Of a stretch of 47,307 bases of DNA, positions 9,701 to 17,198 are shown piece after piece. Each line of letters starts with the position of its first letter. Positions within the stretch are counted from its first letter, which is position 1. The translations under genes were made by a program, and so were the position numbers. The notes under the pieces were generated by a model. It worked only from the letters and a program-made list of their open reading frames with translations, was not told the origin of the DNA and ran no database searches. Source of the DNA: Acidimicrobiia bacterium (GTDB taxonomy: Bacteria > Actinomycetota > Acidimicrobiia > Acidimicrobiales > Poriferisodalaceae); the NCBI GenBank assembly GCA_022822525.1, contig JAJEBN010000072.1, positions 1-47,307 of the forward strand, written 5' to 3'.

Positions 9701-10326
9701 CCCGTCGCCACGAGTCGGTCCATGACTCGTTCGGTGGGTTCGGGCTCGGTTCCGGCGCCCGCAGCCCACGCCACGATCCGGCCCGGCTGCCACGACAGCT
9801 GCAGAGCCGGAGGTTCGGGTGCGGGCCCAGCGGCGGCATCGTCAGCATCGGCGCTGGCACCTGCGGCGTCGGGGTCGGCTGGCGAGACGGTGGCGTCGAG
9901 TCCTGTCAGTCGTTCGTAGGCGGCGGCCAGTTCGCTGAAATCGGTTTCGAAATCCCGCACGACCTGGCGGCGGATCGGTCGCGGCAGCTTGCGCACCGAG
10001 GACAGCGCGGCCTCGGTCTCGTCCAGCAGGTCGAGCAGCACCCGCTCCCACCGATGGGGATCGGTGCGGAGTTCTGCCACGTCGACCATGCCCGCGCTGC
10101 CCTGCGCCTCGGCCCATACGAGGCGAGCGATCTCATGCCAGCTCTTGGCCGCGAGGGCCGAGACGGTCACTCCGTTGCCGCCGCTTTCCCGTTCGGCGAG
10201 GGCGAGTCCGCCGCTCCCTGCACGGTTGGGCGCGGGCGAGGGTGCGGCCTGGGACGGCGTTGGTGCGCCATGGTTCGGAACCCGTGTCCGTGAGTCTTCG
10301 TCGCTCATTGGGTCATTGGTTGGCAT
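6715..10326 (-). CDS. SNF2-family DEAD/DEAH ATPase (HepA/RapA-like)
   Basis: This large SNF2 ATPase of about 1200 residues remodels protein-DNA complexes. The C-terminal half carries the helicase core: Walker A in LALDMGLGKT about 725 residues in, the DEAQ box (IVVDEAQVIKNH), motif III-like LTGTPIENGLGDLW, and the second RecA lobe with LKAGGTGLNLTAASHV and DRAWRIGQ. The N-terminal half is long, Ala/Pro-rich and ends in the region usually matched by the SNF2 helicase-associated domain. Starts are possible at GTG 10338, ATG 10326 and ATG 10308; none has a clear ribosome binding site. It is divergent from proS and coupled to the small gene downstream. In actinobacteria this architecture is common; the cellular role is not known. 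Confidence 0.88.
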   Translation of the reverse strand: MPTNDPMSDEDSRTRVPNHGAPTPSQAAPSPAPNRAGSGGLALAERESGGNGVTVSALAAKSWHEIARLVWAEAQGSAGMVDVAELRTDPHRWERVLLDLLDETEAALSSVRKLPRPIRRQVVRDFETDFSELAAAYERLTGLDATVSPADPDAAGASADADDAAAGPAPEPPALQLSWQPGRIVAWAAGAGTEPEPTERVMDRLVATGAPDSVWRPNPNVKLPAGGSAEALVADIDDVLGWLVGLDGTLATPNAAAGAATDAGDPAAAGNGLGNGLDESLHGNEQINVAAGVADDRLIGASALWLRSAARTAVELVAAGRTVPRLHRARKRRNRKRPDTAEFSVQWQPASMPAERLAALIDSLPSAVTAPEPKAEPRTVTQSALVGMVDAIMTSAAKRLDVPAASPEPRSRAEMAEAFLAYLDGSRFVGSATHGSDLARRIELWSRPVTTAAHRSLVVRLDEPDDAGAWHLEVLALNPEGATEPVEVAMVSGASSHRTEVRDQLTRLERLLPVLMRPGGKRRGEVILSQDEAWELMSVTGPALQSAGFTVEVPDLSRERPAPSLRLTAAEEGDSALGAQQLTAVSWTAVFGDVELTADEIHELASQARPLVRDRGKWIALDHADLAEAAAALAERAEVTSLTGSQMLRQVLGLEGPTVRGGVTISGSGWAADLLRAAADIPAAPQRKPDGFVGELRTYQAEAVAWLEFLDGAGLGGCLALDMGLGKTPTVLARAAADRRDAPSLIIAPPAVVGNWAAETARFTPGVRAVVHHGPSRREPDELVNTLRGGAGSGRDGQIDMVITTYGTAVRDIEALERITWDRIVVDEAQVIKNHTSETAKQLRRLTARSRLALTGTPIENGLGDLWAIMDFCNPDLVGARAPFIAQLQRPGDARGAAESALHALNGVLVFRRTKAEPQIAAELPDRIDEMAHCAMTPEQIGLYQAVLDQLIVDTAESEQAGERRKGAVLAAITALKQICNHPLNYRPDDVDNRIEGRSGKLDRLDEILESVFAAGERALVFTHFATWGERLAGYLSRRTGMHIDCYHGGLGRTARDRMVQRFQTEDGPGAMVLSLKAGGTGLNLTAASHVVLYDRWWNPAVEDQARDRAWRIGQTRTVICHRLVCPGTVDERVEEVVAGKRRIADMVLPKSSSIGDLDAEQLRHALGINPDALLADDIDGLVADVPDAGELVAAGVPDRGAS

Positions 10327-10590
10327 CAGCAGGTGCACTGCATCGCCGGTGCGGACCGAGCACCGCGCTCAATCCGACTCCCAGATACAGCACCCGCTGC
10401 GGGCAGGATTGCCGCTGCCGGTACGAGGCCTCGTTCGTCAGGCTTCGGGGGCGAGCCGAGACTGCACGACCGATGTGCTGCCTCCGGCTACGTCGCGTGA
10501 GGGTACCGGAAGGGTCCCGATTCGCAACATCTGTGCGGCAGGCCGCAAATTGCAGCGGAGCCGCAAGCGCATGCTCATAGTCTCTGTCGG

Positions 10591-12303
10591 GTGCGATGGT
10601 CCGATTCGTTCATTCCTACGCTGCGCGAGGCGCCCGCTGAGGCGGACGCTGCGAGCCACCGGCTGCTGGTGCGGGCCGGGTTCATCCGGCAGCTGCATTC
10701 TGGCCACTACAGCCTGCTGCCGCTCGGTCTGCGGGTTCATGCCAAGGTGGCTGACATCGTGCGCTCTGAGATGGACGCCATCGGTGCTCAGGAGTTCTTG
10801 CTGCCCGCCATGCACCCAGCGGACCTGTGGCGGCGCAGCGGCCGCTGGGACCTGGTCGGGGCAGAGATGTTCCGCCTGCAGGACCGCAACGACGCGGATG
10901 TCGTGCTGGGCATGACCCACGAGGAAGTGTTCGCGTTTCTGGCAGCGGAGATGAGCTCGTACCGGGAGCTGCCGCAGATCTGGTACCAGATCCAGACCAA
11001 GTTCCGCGATGAGCCGCGCCCGCGCAGCGGGCTGCTGCGGGTGCGCGAGTTCATGATGAAGGACTCCTACAGCTTCGATCTCGACGAGGCCGGTCTCGAT
11101 GCCGCGTTCGACGCCCACTGGGAGGCCTACCTGCGGATTTTCGAACGCCTGGATCTCAACGTGATGGCCGTACAGGCGTCTTCGGGTGCGATGGGCGGCG
11201 ATGCGAGCGTCGAGTTCATGGTGGCGTCGCCAGTCGGCGAGGACGACGTGGCCCGCTGCACTGCATGCGGCTACCGGGCCAACACCGAGCGAGCCCGTGC
11301 CGAGGTGCCCCCGATCGACGATCCCCCATCGCTCGACGCGCCCGAGCGGTTCCCCACGCCGGGTGTACGGACGATTGACGAGCTGGCCGAGTTTCCTGGC
11401 GGTGCACCCGCAGACCGGCAGATCAAGACGATGGTGATGGTGCTGGACGGAGAGCTCTCGTTGGCGATCCTGCGGGGCGATCACCAGCTCAATACCCAGA
11501 AGCTGACCGACAGCAGCGGTGCCGCCGAGATACGGCCGGCGACCCCAGAGGAGACCATGGCGCAGCTCGGGGCCAACCCTGGCAGTCTCGGCGCGGTCGG
11601 CGTGAGCGGGATTCCGATATTCGCCGATGAGGCATTGCGGGGTCGCCGCGCGATGACCACGGGTGCCAACGATGATGACTGGCACCTGCGCGGCGTCGAT
11701 GTCGAGCGTGACATCGCCGATCTTCGCTGGATGGACCTGCGCGAGGTGGCGGCCGGCGAGCCCTGCATCGAGTGCGGCGAGCCGCTGGAGATCGTGAGAT
11801 GTATCGAGGCGGGTCACATCTTCAAGCTCGGCCGGAGGTACTCCGAGGCAATGGGCGTGTCGGTGCTGGATGCCGACGGTCAGGCCCGCACCCCGATCAT
11901 GGGCAGCTACGGCATCGGCGTCGGTCGTGCCATGGCAGCGGTGGCCGAGACCCACCACGACGACAAGGGCCTGTGCTGGCCCGTTTCCATCGCGCCCTTC
12001 GACGCCGTGGTGGCCATTCTCGACCCGTCCGACGAGGCGCAGGCTCGCACCGGCGAGGCGCTGTACCGGGAACTGTGCGACCGGGGCGTCGAGTGCATCT
12101 GCGACGACCGGCCGTTGCGCCCCGGCGTCAAACTGGCCGACACCGAGCTGGTCGGCATCCCGTTCCGAGTCACCGTCGGCGCTCGCAGCCTGGCGCAGGG
12201 CAACGTCGAGCTGACCGAGCGTGCGACAGGCGACACAACCTTGCTCGCTGTCGAGCAGGCTGCCGCCGAGACTGCTGCGCAGGTCGCCGCGCAGCGCAGC
12301 TGA
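10591..12303 (+). CDS. proS: Prolyl-tRNA synthetase, bacterial type
   Basis: This 570-residue class II aminoacyl-tRNA synthetase charges tRNA-Pro. It opens with MRWSDSFIPTLREAPAEAD, the characteristic ProS start. Motif 2 is visible around FRDEPRPRSGLLRVREF, followed by MKDSYSFD, and motif 3 lies in IMGSYGIGVGR. Residues about 225-390 form the bacterial INS editing insertion (YbaK-like), and a C-terminal anticodon-binding domain follows. The length matches bacterial ProS. I compared the 252-bp divergent leader with a T-box: it has the fragment AGGGTACCGG but not the conserved T-box antiterminator sequence, so no riboswitch is called. Confidence 0.95.
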   Translation: MRWSDSFIPTLREAPAEADAASHRLLVRAGFIRQLHSGHYSLLPLGLRVHAKVADIVRSEMDAIGAQEFLLPAMHPADLWRRSGRWDLVGAEMFRLQDRNDADVVLGMTHEEVFAFLAAEMSSYRELPQIWYQIQTKFRDEPRPRSGLLRVREFMMKDSYSFDLDEAGLDAAFDAHWEAYLRIFERLDLNVMAVQASSGAMGGDASVEFMVASPVGEDDVARCTACGYRANTERARAEVPPIDDPPSLDAPERFPTPGVRTIDELAEFPGGAPADRQIKTMVMVLDGELSLAILRGDHQLNTQKLTDSSGAAEIRPATPEETMAQLGANPGSLGAVGVSGIPIFADEALRGRRAMTTGANDDDWHLRGVDVERDIADLRWMDLREVAAGEPCIECGEPLEIVRCIEAGHIFKLGRRYSEAMGVSVLDADGQARTPIMGSYGIGVGRAMAAVAETHHDDKGLCWPVSIAPFDAVVAILDPSDEAQARTGEALYRELCDRGVECICDDRPLRPGVKLADTELVGIPFRVTVGARSLAQGNVELTERATGDTTLLAVEQAAAETAAQVAAQRS

Positions 12304-12398
12304 ACCACCCTGGGGGCTCCGCGGGCGTCACCCGCCAGGCAGTCCCGAATCCACCTGATTCGGCCGGTGTCCATGTCGCCGCCGAAGCGACCTTCGTG

Positions 12399-12446
12399 GT
12401 ACCGTACTGCTGTACCGTTCTGCGGCACAGTTCCACTATGCGGAAC
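12399..12446. promoter_or_regulatory. Tandem 17-bp dyads (operator array) upstream of the corrinoid operon
   Basis: Three 17-mers are seen: GTACCGTACTGCTGTAC at 12399-12415 (degenerate), GTACCGTTCTGCGGCAC at 12412-12428, and GTTCCACTATGCGGAAC at 12430-12446 (best). The last two start 18 bp apart. They lie about 110-155 bp upstream of the first gene of the corrinoid operon. The same motif with the same 18-bp step occurs at 25797 and 31032, next to the iclR gene and between the dehydrogenase and ligase genes. I infer that these are binding sites for the IclR protein encoded here. Confidence 0.72.
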
Positions 12447-12554
12447 AGAACCGGGTGGGATCTCCCCGCCACAGGAGTCCAAGGGCGGATCTGCGACAAG
12501 CGACCGGGCCGGGGTGCCCGGCATACGTCATGACGACGGCGAGGGGGGCAGGGC

Positions 12555-13274
12555 ATGGCCGACGCGGCAGCCGTCGAGACCGACGATGTCGACGAAGAGA
12601 TCGAACTGTCGGCGCTCGACGATGACGATCTGGTTGCCCAGATGCACGACGACCTCTACGACGGGCTCGGACCCGAAATCGTGGAAGGCACCGAGCTGTT
12701 GCTCGGGCGCGGCTGGGGGGCCGACAAAGTCCTCAACGAAGCACTGGTCGAGGCAATGCGGATCGTCGGGATCGACTTCCGCGACGGGATCCTGTTTGTG
12801 CCCGAAGTGCTGCTCGCCGCCAATGCCATGAAGGCCGGCATGGAGATACTGCGGCCGCTGCTGGCCGAGACCGGTGCAGAACCGATGGGCAAGATCGTCA
12901 TCGGCACCGTCAAGGGTGACATCCACGACATCGGCAAGAACCTCGTCGGGATGATGCTCGAGGGCGCCGGCTTCGAAGTCGTGGACTTGGGCATCAACAC
13001 CGATGTGGACGAATTCCTCGAAGCTCTCGACGCCCATCGGCCCGACATCTTGGGCATGTCAGCGTTGCTCACCACGACGATGCCGTACATGAAGGTGGTC
13101 ATCGACACGCTCATCGAGCAGGGCCTGCGCGAGGACTACCTCGTCATCGTGGGCGGTGCCCCGCTGAACCAGGAGTTCGGCGAGGCCGTCGGCGCCGACG
13201 CCTACTGCCGTGATGCTGCGGTGGCGGCCGAAACAGCCACTGACCTCATCCGCGCACGGCGCGCTGCGGCATGA
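12555..13274 (+). CDS. Methyltransferase-cognate corrinoid protein (MtgC/MttC-like)
   Basis: This 239-residue protein carries the methyl group on cobalamin between two methyltransferases. An N-terminal helical cap domain (residues about 25-110, with FVPEVLLAANAMKAG) is followed by the B12-binding Rossmann domain. GDIHDIGKNL at 121-130 gives the DxHxxG motif with His124 as predicted lower axial ligand, and SALLTTTM and GGAPLN are the other two cobalamin-contact motifs. A purine-rich ribosome binding site (GAGGGGGGCAGG) precedes the ATG. An acidic N-terminal extension of about 25 residues is unusual. It is the first gene of a coupled operon with DUF1638, a pterin methyltransferase, RACo and an MttB homologue, which makes a quaternary-amine system the best reading. 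Confidence 0.93.
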   Translation: MADAAAVETDDVDEEIELSALDDDDLVAQMHDDLYDGLGPEIVEGTELLLGRGWGADKVLNEALVEAMRIVGIDFRDGILFVPEVLLAANAMKAGMEILRPLLAETGAEPMGKIVIGTVKGDIHDIGKNLVGMMLEGAGFEVVDLGINTDVDEFLEALDAHRPDILGMSALLTTTMPYMKVVIDTLIEQGLREDYLVIVGGAPLNQEFGEAVGADAYCRDAAVAAETATDLIRARRAAA

Positions 13275-14002
13275 GTGCCGCCGCGCCGGTCGCGCCCGAA
13301 CGGGTGCTCGTGCTGGCGTGCGGCGCGCTCATCAACGAGCTCCAGGCCATCGTAGGCAGGCACGCCCTCGATCACGTCGACGTGGAATGCCTGCCCGCCA
13401 AGCTGCACAATCGGCCAGCGCTCATCGCCGGCGCGGTCCGCGACCGCATCGCTCGACTGAGGGATGGGGGCCGCAGCTACCAGCGCATCCTGCTCGGCTA
13501 TGCCGACTGCGGCACAGCTGGAGCGCTCGACGACCTGTGCGCAGAGTTCTCTGCCAGAGCCTCCCAGGGTGACGCTCCGGAGATCACCCGCGTGCCCGGC
13601 GCCCACTGTTACGAGTTCTTCGCCACGGCGCATCGCTTCGCCGAGCTGTCCGAGGCCGAGCCGGCCACCTTCTATCTGACCGATTACCTCGCTCGGCACT
13701 TCGAGCTGCTGGTGTGGAAGGGCCTCGGCATCGCCGACCATCCTGAGCTGGCCGAGATGTACTTCGGCAACTACCGGCGGGTCGTGCTGCTGACCCAGAC
13801 CCCGCACGGTGACGAGCGGGCACGCATCGAGACGTGCGCACGTGCGGGCGCCGAGCGACTCGGGCTGCCGCTGGACATCGTCGAGACCGGCTACGGCGAA
13901 CTCGAGACTGCGGTCACCGAGATCGGCGTGCCGAACCCCAACGCAATGCCAATCCAGCTCGATGCGCCACGGCGCAGCCATGAAGACCAGGTGCCCGCGT
14001 GA
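13271..14002 (+). CDS. DUF1638 protein of the corrinoid operon
   Basis: This 243-residue soluble protein has the DUF1638 pattern: an N-terminal strand with LACGAL (Cys17), YADCGTAG (Cys80), and AHCYEFF (His112-Cys113). The spaced cysteines and histidine look like metal or corrinoid ligands, but no function is established to my knowledge. DUF1638 genes recur beside MttB-family methyltransferases and corrinoid proteins in anaerobes and methanogens (family knowledge), which suggests a role in corrinoid loading, reactivation or methyl transfer. Its ATG overlaps the corrinoid protein stop (ATGA), and its own stop overlaps the GTG of the next gene, so the three are translationally coupled and probably made in fixed ratio. 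Confidence 0.85.
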   Translation: MSAAAPVAPERVLVLACGALINELQAIVGRHALDHVDVECLPAKLHNRPALIAGAVRDRIARLRDGGRSYQRILLGYADCGTAGALDDLCAEFSARASQGDAPEITRVPGAHCYEFFATAHRFAELSEAEPATFYLTDYLARHFELLVWKGLGIADHPELAEMYFGNYRRVVLLTQTPHGDERARIETCARAGAERLGLPLDIVETGYGELETAVTEIGVPNPNAMPIQLDAPRRSHEDQVPA

Positions 14003-14940
14003 CCGACACCGTCATCAGCTCCGCTACACGTGAGGTGGTGATCGGCTTCGATCGCCCCTTCGTCATGATCGGCGAGCGCATCAACCCCACGGGCCGCAAG
14101 ATGCTGGCCGAAGAAATGCGCTCGGGTGACTTCAGCAGGGTCGAGGCCGACGCGCTGGCCCAGGTCGCCGCCGGCGCACACATGCTCGACGTCAACGCGG
14201 GCGTCCCTCTGGCCGATGAACCAGCCCTGCTGGCCTCCGCGGTCAAGCTCGTCCAGTCGGTCACCGACGTGCCCCTCAGCATCGACTCGTCGGTCATCGA
14301 GGCGCTCGAAGCCGGCGTGGATGCCTATGTCGGCAAACCGCTCATCAACTCGGTGACCGGCGAGTCAGAGGTGATGGAGCGCATCCTGCCGCTGGTGGCC
14401 CGGGCGGGGGCGGCCGTTGTGGCGATATCCAACGACGAGACCGGCATCAGCGAGGATCCCGACGTGCGCTTCGACGTGGCTCGCCGCATCGTGAGCGCCG
14501 CCGCCGACTTCGGCATACCCAGCCATGATGTCGTCGTCGATCCGCTGGTGATGCCGATCGGCGCGATGGCAACGGCGGGGCGGCAGGTGTTCCAGCTCGT
14601 GCGGCGGCTGCGCGACGAGCTCGGCGTGAACACCACCTGCGGGGCATCGAATGTCAGCTTTGGTCTGCCCAACCGCAATGCGATCACTGGCACGTTTCTC
14701 TCCATGGCCATCGGGGCCGGGCTGACGTCGGCCATCATGAACCCCCTCCACGCAGACGTGAAGACCGCCGTCATGGCCGGCGACGTGCTGGCGGGCAACG
14801 ACGAGAACTGTGCTGCGTGGATCTCCGAACACCGTGATCGGGGCGCCCCGACGGCGGCCGGGTTGGGAGGCGCCGCAGCCGGCACGGGGACTGGCGAACG
14901 TCCGCGCCGGCGGGGCGGCCGTCGCGCTCGCGTCGGCTAG
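13999..14940 (+). CDS. Methyl-H4folate:corrinoid methyltransferase (MtgA/AcsE-like)
   Basis: This 313-residue TIM-barrel protein is of the pterin-binding family. It starts at a GTG overlapping the DUF1638 stop. The motif MIGERINPTGRK near residue 24 and the later HMLDVNAG are typical of the MeTr/AcsE/MtgA group, which moves a methyl group between a corrinoid protein and tetrahydrofolate. In this context the expected direction is from methyl-corrinoid to H4folate, as in MtgA of Desulfitobacterium glycine betaine metabolism. The last 35 residues (Gly/Ala/Arg-rich, ending in a run of Arg) look like a non-conserved tail. It lies 10 bp upstream of the RACo gene. Confidence 0.9.
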   Translation: MTDTVISSATREVVIGFDRPFVMIGERINPTGRKMLAEEMRSGDFSRVEADALAQVAAGAHMLDVNAGVPLADEPALLASAVKLVQSVTDVPLSIDSSVIEALEAGVDAYVGKPLINSVTGESEVMERILPLVARAGAAVVAISNDETGISEDPDVRFDVARRIVSAAADFGIPSHDVVVDPLVMPIGAMATAGRQVFQLVRRLRDELGVNTTCGASNVSFGLPNRNAITGTFLSMAIGAGLTSAIMNPLHADVKTAVMAGDVLAGNDENCAAWISEHRDRGAPTAAGLGGAAAGTGTGERPRRRGGRRARVG

Positions 14941-14950
14941 CGGTACTGCG

Positions 14951-17098
14951 ATGCCGCCGGGCACGCTGCCGCCCGTCGAGGTGCGGGAGCTGCGCGTCGT
15001 CTTCACGCCCTCAGGCCGCACGGGCACGGTCAGCGAGGGCACGACCGCGCTTGACGCAGCCCGCCAGCTCGGCGTCGATCTCGACAGCGTGTGCGGCGGT
15101 CGCGGCATCTGCGGTCGCTGCCAGGTGATCCCCTCGCTGGGAACGTTCGACAAGTGGGCGATCACCGCCCGCGCCGATGCCCTCAGCCCGCCGGGCGCGA
15201 CCGAGGCTGCCTACGGGGGGCATCGCCCGCTGGATGCGGGCTCCCGCCTCGGCTGCCAAGCCCGAATCTGCGCCGATGTCGTCGTGGATGTGCCGCCCGA
15301 CAGTCAGCTGCACGGACCGGTGGTGCGCAAGACGGTCGACGTGGGCGACATCGCGCTCGATCCCCTGGCGACGCTGCATGTCGTCACCGTGGCGCCGCCG
15401 ACGCTGGACGAACGACGCGGGCTGGCCCAGGTCCTCATCGACGGCGTGGCCGATGAATGGGGTGTTCACCTGGCCGGCATCGTGCCGGGAGCATTGGCCG
15501 GGCTCCACGCGTCGGTCGCTGCGGGCCCCCCCGACGACGCCGGCGGCCGGCTGGTGACGGTTGCCGTTCGCTGGAGCGGGGCGGATCCCGGTGCGCGCAG
15601 CGGGATGGTGACCGCGGTGTGGCCCGGGGTGGTGACTGCGGCCCTCGGCGTTGCGGTCGATATCGGCTCGACCACGATTGCAGGCCACCTGACTGACCTT
15701 CACAGCGGCGAGGTGCTGGCCTCCGCCGGCCGAATGAACCCCCAGATCCGCCTGGGCGAGGACCTGATGAGCCGGGTCTCCTACGTGATGATGAACCCCG
15801 GCGGTGCCCGGGAACTGACTGCCCTGGTACGCGACTCGCTCGCAGCGCTGATCACCGAGTTGTGCGCCGAGGCCGGTGCCGAGCCCGACGCCGTGCTCGA
15901 GCTGGTGCTGGTCGGCAATCCGATCATGATGCACATCGCCTTGGGTATCGACCCGACCCCGCTCGGACAGGCGCCGTTCACCTTGGCCACCGATGCGGCG
16001 GTCGAACTTGACGGGTGGGCGATGGATCTGCCATGCCCATCGGCACGCGTCTACGTCGCGCCGGCGATTGCCGGCCATGTGGGCGCAGACACCGCGGCGG
16101 CCGTGCTCGCCGGGGGGCCGCACCGCGATGACGCCGTCACGCTTCTGGTGGATGTGGGGACCAATGCCGAGATCGTGCTGGGAAGCGCGGACGGCCTGTG
16201 GGCAGCGTCCAGCCCGACGGGACCCGCCTTCGAAGGTGCGCAGATCAGCTGTGGCCAGCGAGCAACGCCGGGAGCGATCGAGCGCGTGCGCATCGATCCG
16301 GCGACCTGGGCTCCGCGGATACGCGTCATCGGCTGCGATTTGTGGTCCGACGAGCCGGGCTTCGCGGAGGCTGTCGAACGGCAGGTCGCTGCGGGCTCTC
16401 GCAGCGCAGCAGCGGGCGTCACCGGGATCTGCGGCTCAGGAATCATCGAGGTGATCGCCGAGATGTATCTCGCCGGGGTCCTGTCATCCGATGGCGTCAT
16501 CTCAGCACCGCCGCGCGAGGGCAGCCGGGCAGCTCGCGTCATCTCCGATGGCCGGACCTCGTCGTACGTGCTCTACGAGCCGCCTGCAGGGGTCGACGGA
16601 CCCACCATCACCATCACCCAGAACGATGTCCGTGCCATCCAGCTCGCAAAGGCAGCGTTGCGCGCCGGAATCGATCTGCTGTGTGAGCACGCCGGCATTG
16701 CTTCACCGCATCGTGTGCAGCTCGCCGGCGCATTCGGAGCGCACATCGATCCCGTACGGGCGATGGTGCTCGGACTCATCGGCGACTGCGACCCGAGCGA
16801 GGTGCGATCAGTCGGCAACGCGGCAGGCACCGGAGCTGTTCGCGCTCTGCTCTCGGGCAGCCAGCGGGCCGAGATGGAGCAGGTGGTCCGCGGCATCCGC
16901 AAGATCGAGACCGCTACCGAGCCCCGGTTCCAGGAGCTGTTCGTAGCTGCCATGGCGCTCCCCCATGCCACCGCAGCCAACCCGTTGCTCGCGTCGGCGG
17001 TGGACCTGCCTGCGCGACGCGGCACATCTGCGGTCGGGTCTGATTCAGGGGAGATGCATCCACCGCTCCGGCGGCGACGCACCGGCAGACGGCGTTGA
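14951..17098 (+). CDS. Reductive activator of corrinoid proteins (RACo), 2Fe-2S/ASKHA protein
   Basis: This protein of about 715 residues uses ATP and a low-potential electron to return oxidised Co(II) corrinoid protein to Co(I). I place the start at the ATG at 14951, 10 bp after the methyltransferase stop; the longer frame upstream only reads through that gene. The N-terminal ferredoxin-like domain carries Cys48, Cys54 and Cys57 (CGGRGICGRC) and a later Cys in RLGCQARI. A linker domain follows, then the actin-like ATPase domain with VDIGSTTIAGHL, LLVDVGTNAEIV, CGSGIIE and QLAGAFG. This is the standard RACo/DUF4445 architecture. Its presence means the corrinoid cofactor is expected to be oxidised occasionally, as in an oxygen-exposed host. 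Confidence 0.92.
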   Translation: MPPGTLPPVEVRELRVVFTPSGRTGTVSEGTTALDAARQLGVDLDSVCGGRGICGRCQVIPSLGTFDKWAITARADALSPPGATEAAYGGHRPLDAGSRLGCQARICADVVVDVPPDSQLHGPVVRKTVDVGDIALDPLATLHVVTVAPPTLDERRGLAQVLIDGVADEWGVHLAGIVPGALAGLHASVAAGPPDDAGGRLVTVAVRWSGADPGARSGMVTAVWPGVVTAALGVAVDIGSTTIAGHLTDLHSGEVLASAGRMNPQIRLGEDLMSRVSYVMMNPGGARELTALVRDSLAALITELCAEAGAEPDAVLELVLVGNPIMMHIALGIDPTPLGQAPFTLATDAAVELDGWAMDLPCPSARVYVAPAIAGHVGADTAAAVLAGGPHRDDAVTLLVDVGTNAEIVLGSADGLWAASSPTGPAFEGAQISCGQRATPGAIERVRIDPATWAPRIRVIGCDLWSDEPGFAEAVERQVAAGSRSAAAGVTGICGSGIIEVIAEMYLAGVLSSDGVISAPPREGSRAARVISDGRTSSYVLYEPPAGVDGPTITITQNDVRAIQLAKAALRAGIDLLCEHAGIASPHRVQLAGAFGAHIDPVRAMVLGLIGDCDPSEVRSVGNAAGTGAVRALLSGSQRAEMEQVVRGIRKIETATEPRFQELFVAAMALPHATAANPLLASAVDLPARRGTSAVGSDSGEMHPPLRRRRTGRRR

Positions 17099-17198
17099 GC
17101 GGCACCCAGAAGTGGCAGCCACCTGCTGACCAGTTAGACCTTCAGGTCGAGATCGGGACATCAGATGACAGTGACAACCAAGCAATGAGCAGGCACCG

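Noticed and set aside
10339..10590. T-box riboswitch upstream of proS
   Set aside because: Only a short AGGGTACCGG fragment resembles the T-box; the conserved antiterminator sequence and a terminator are not seen.
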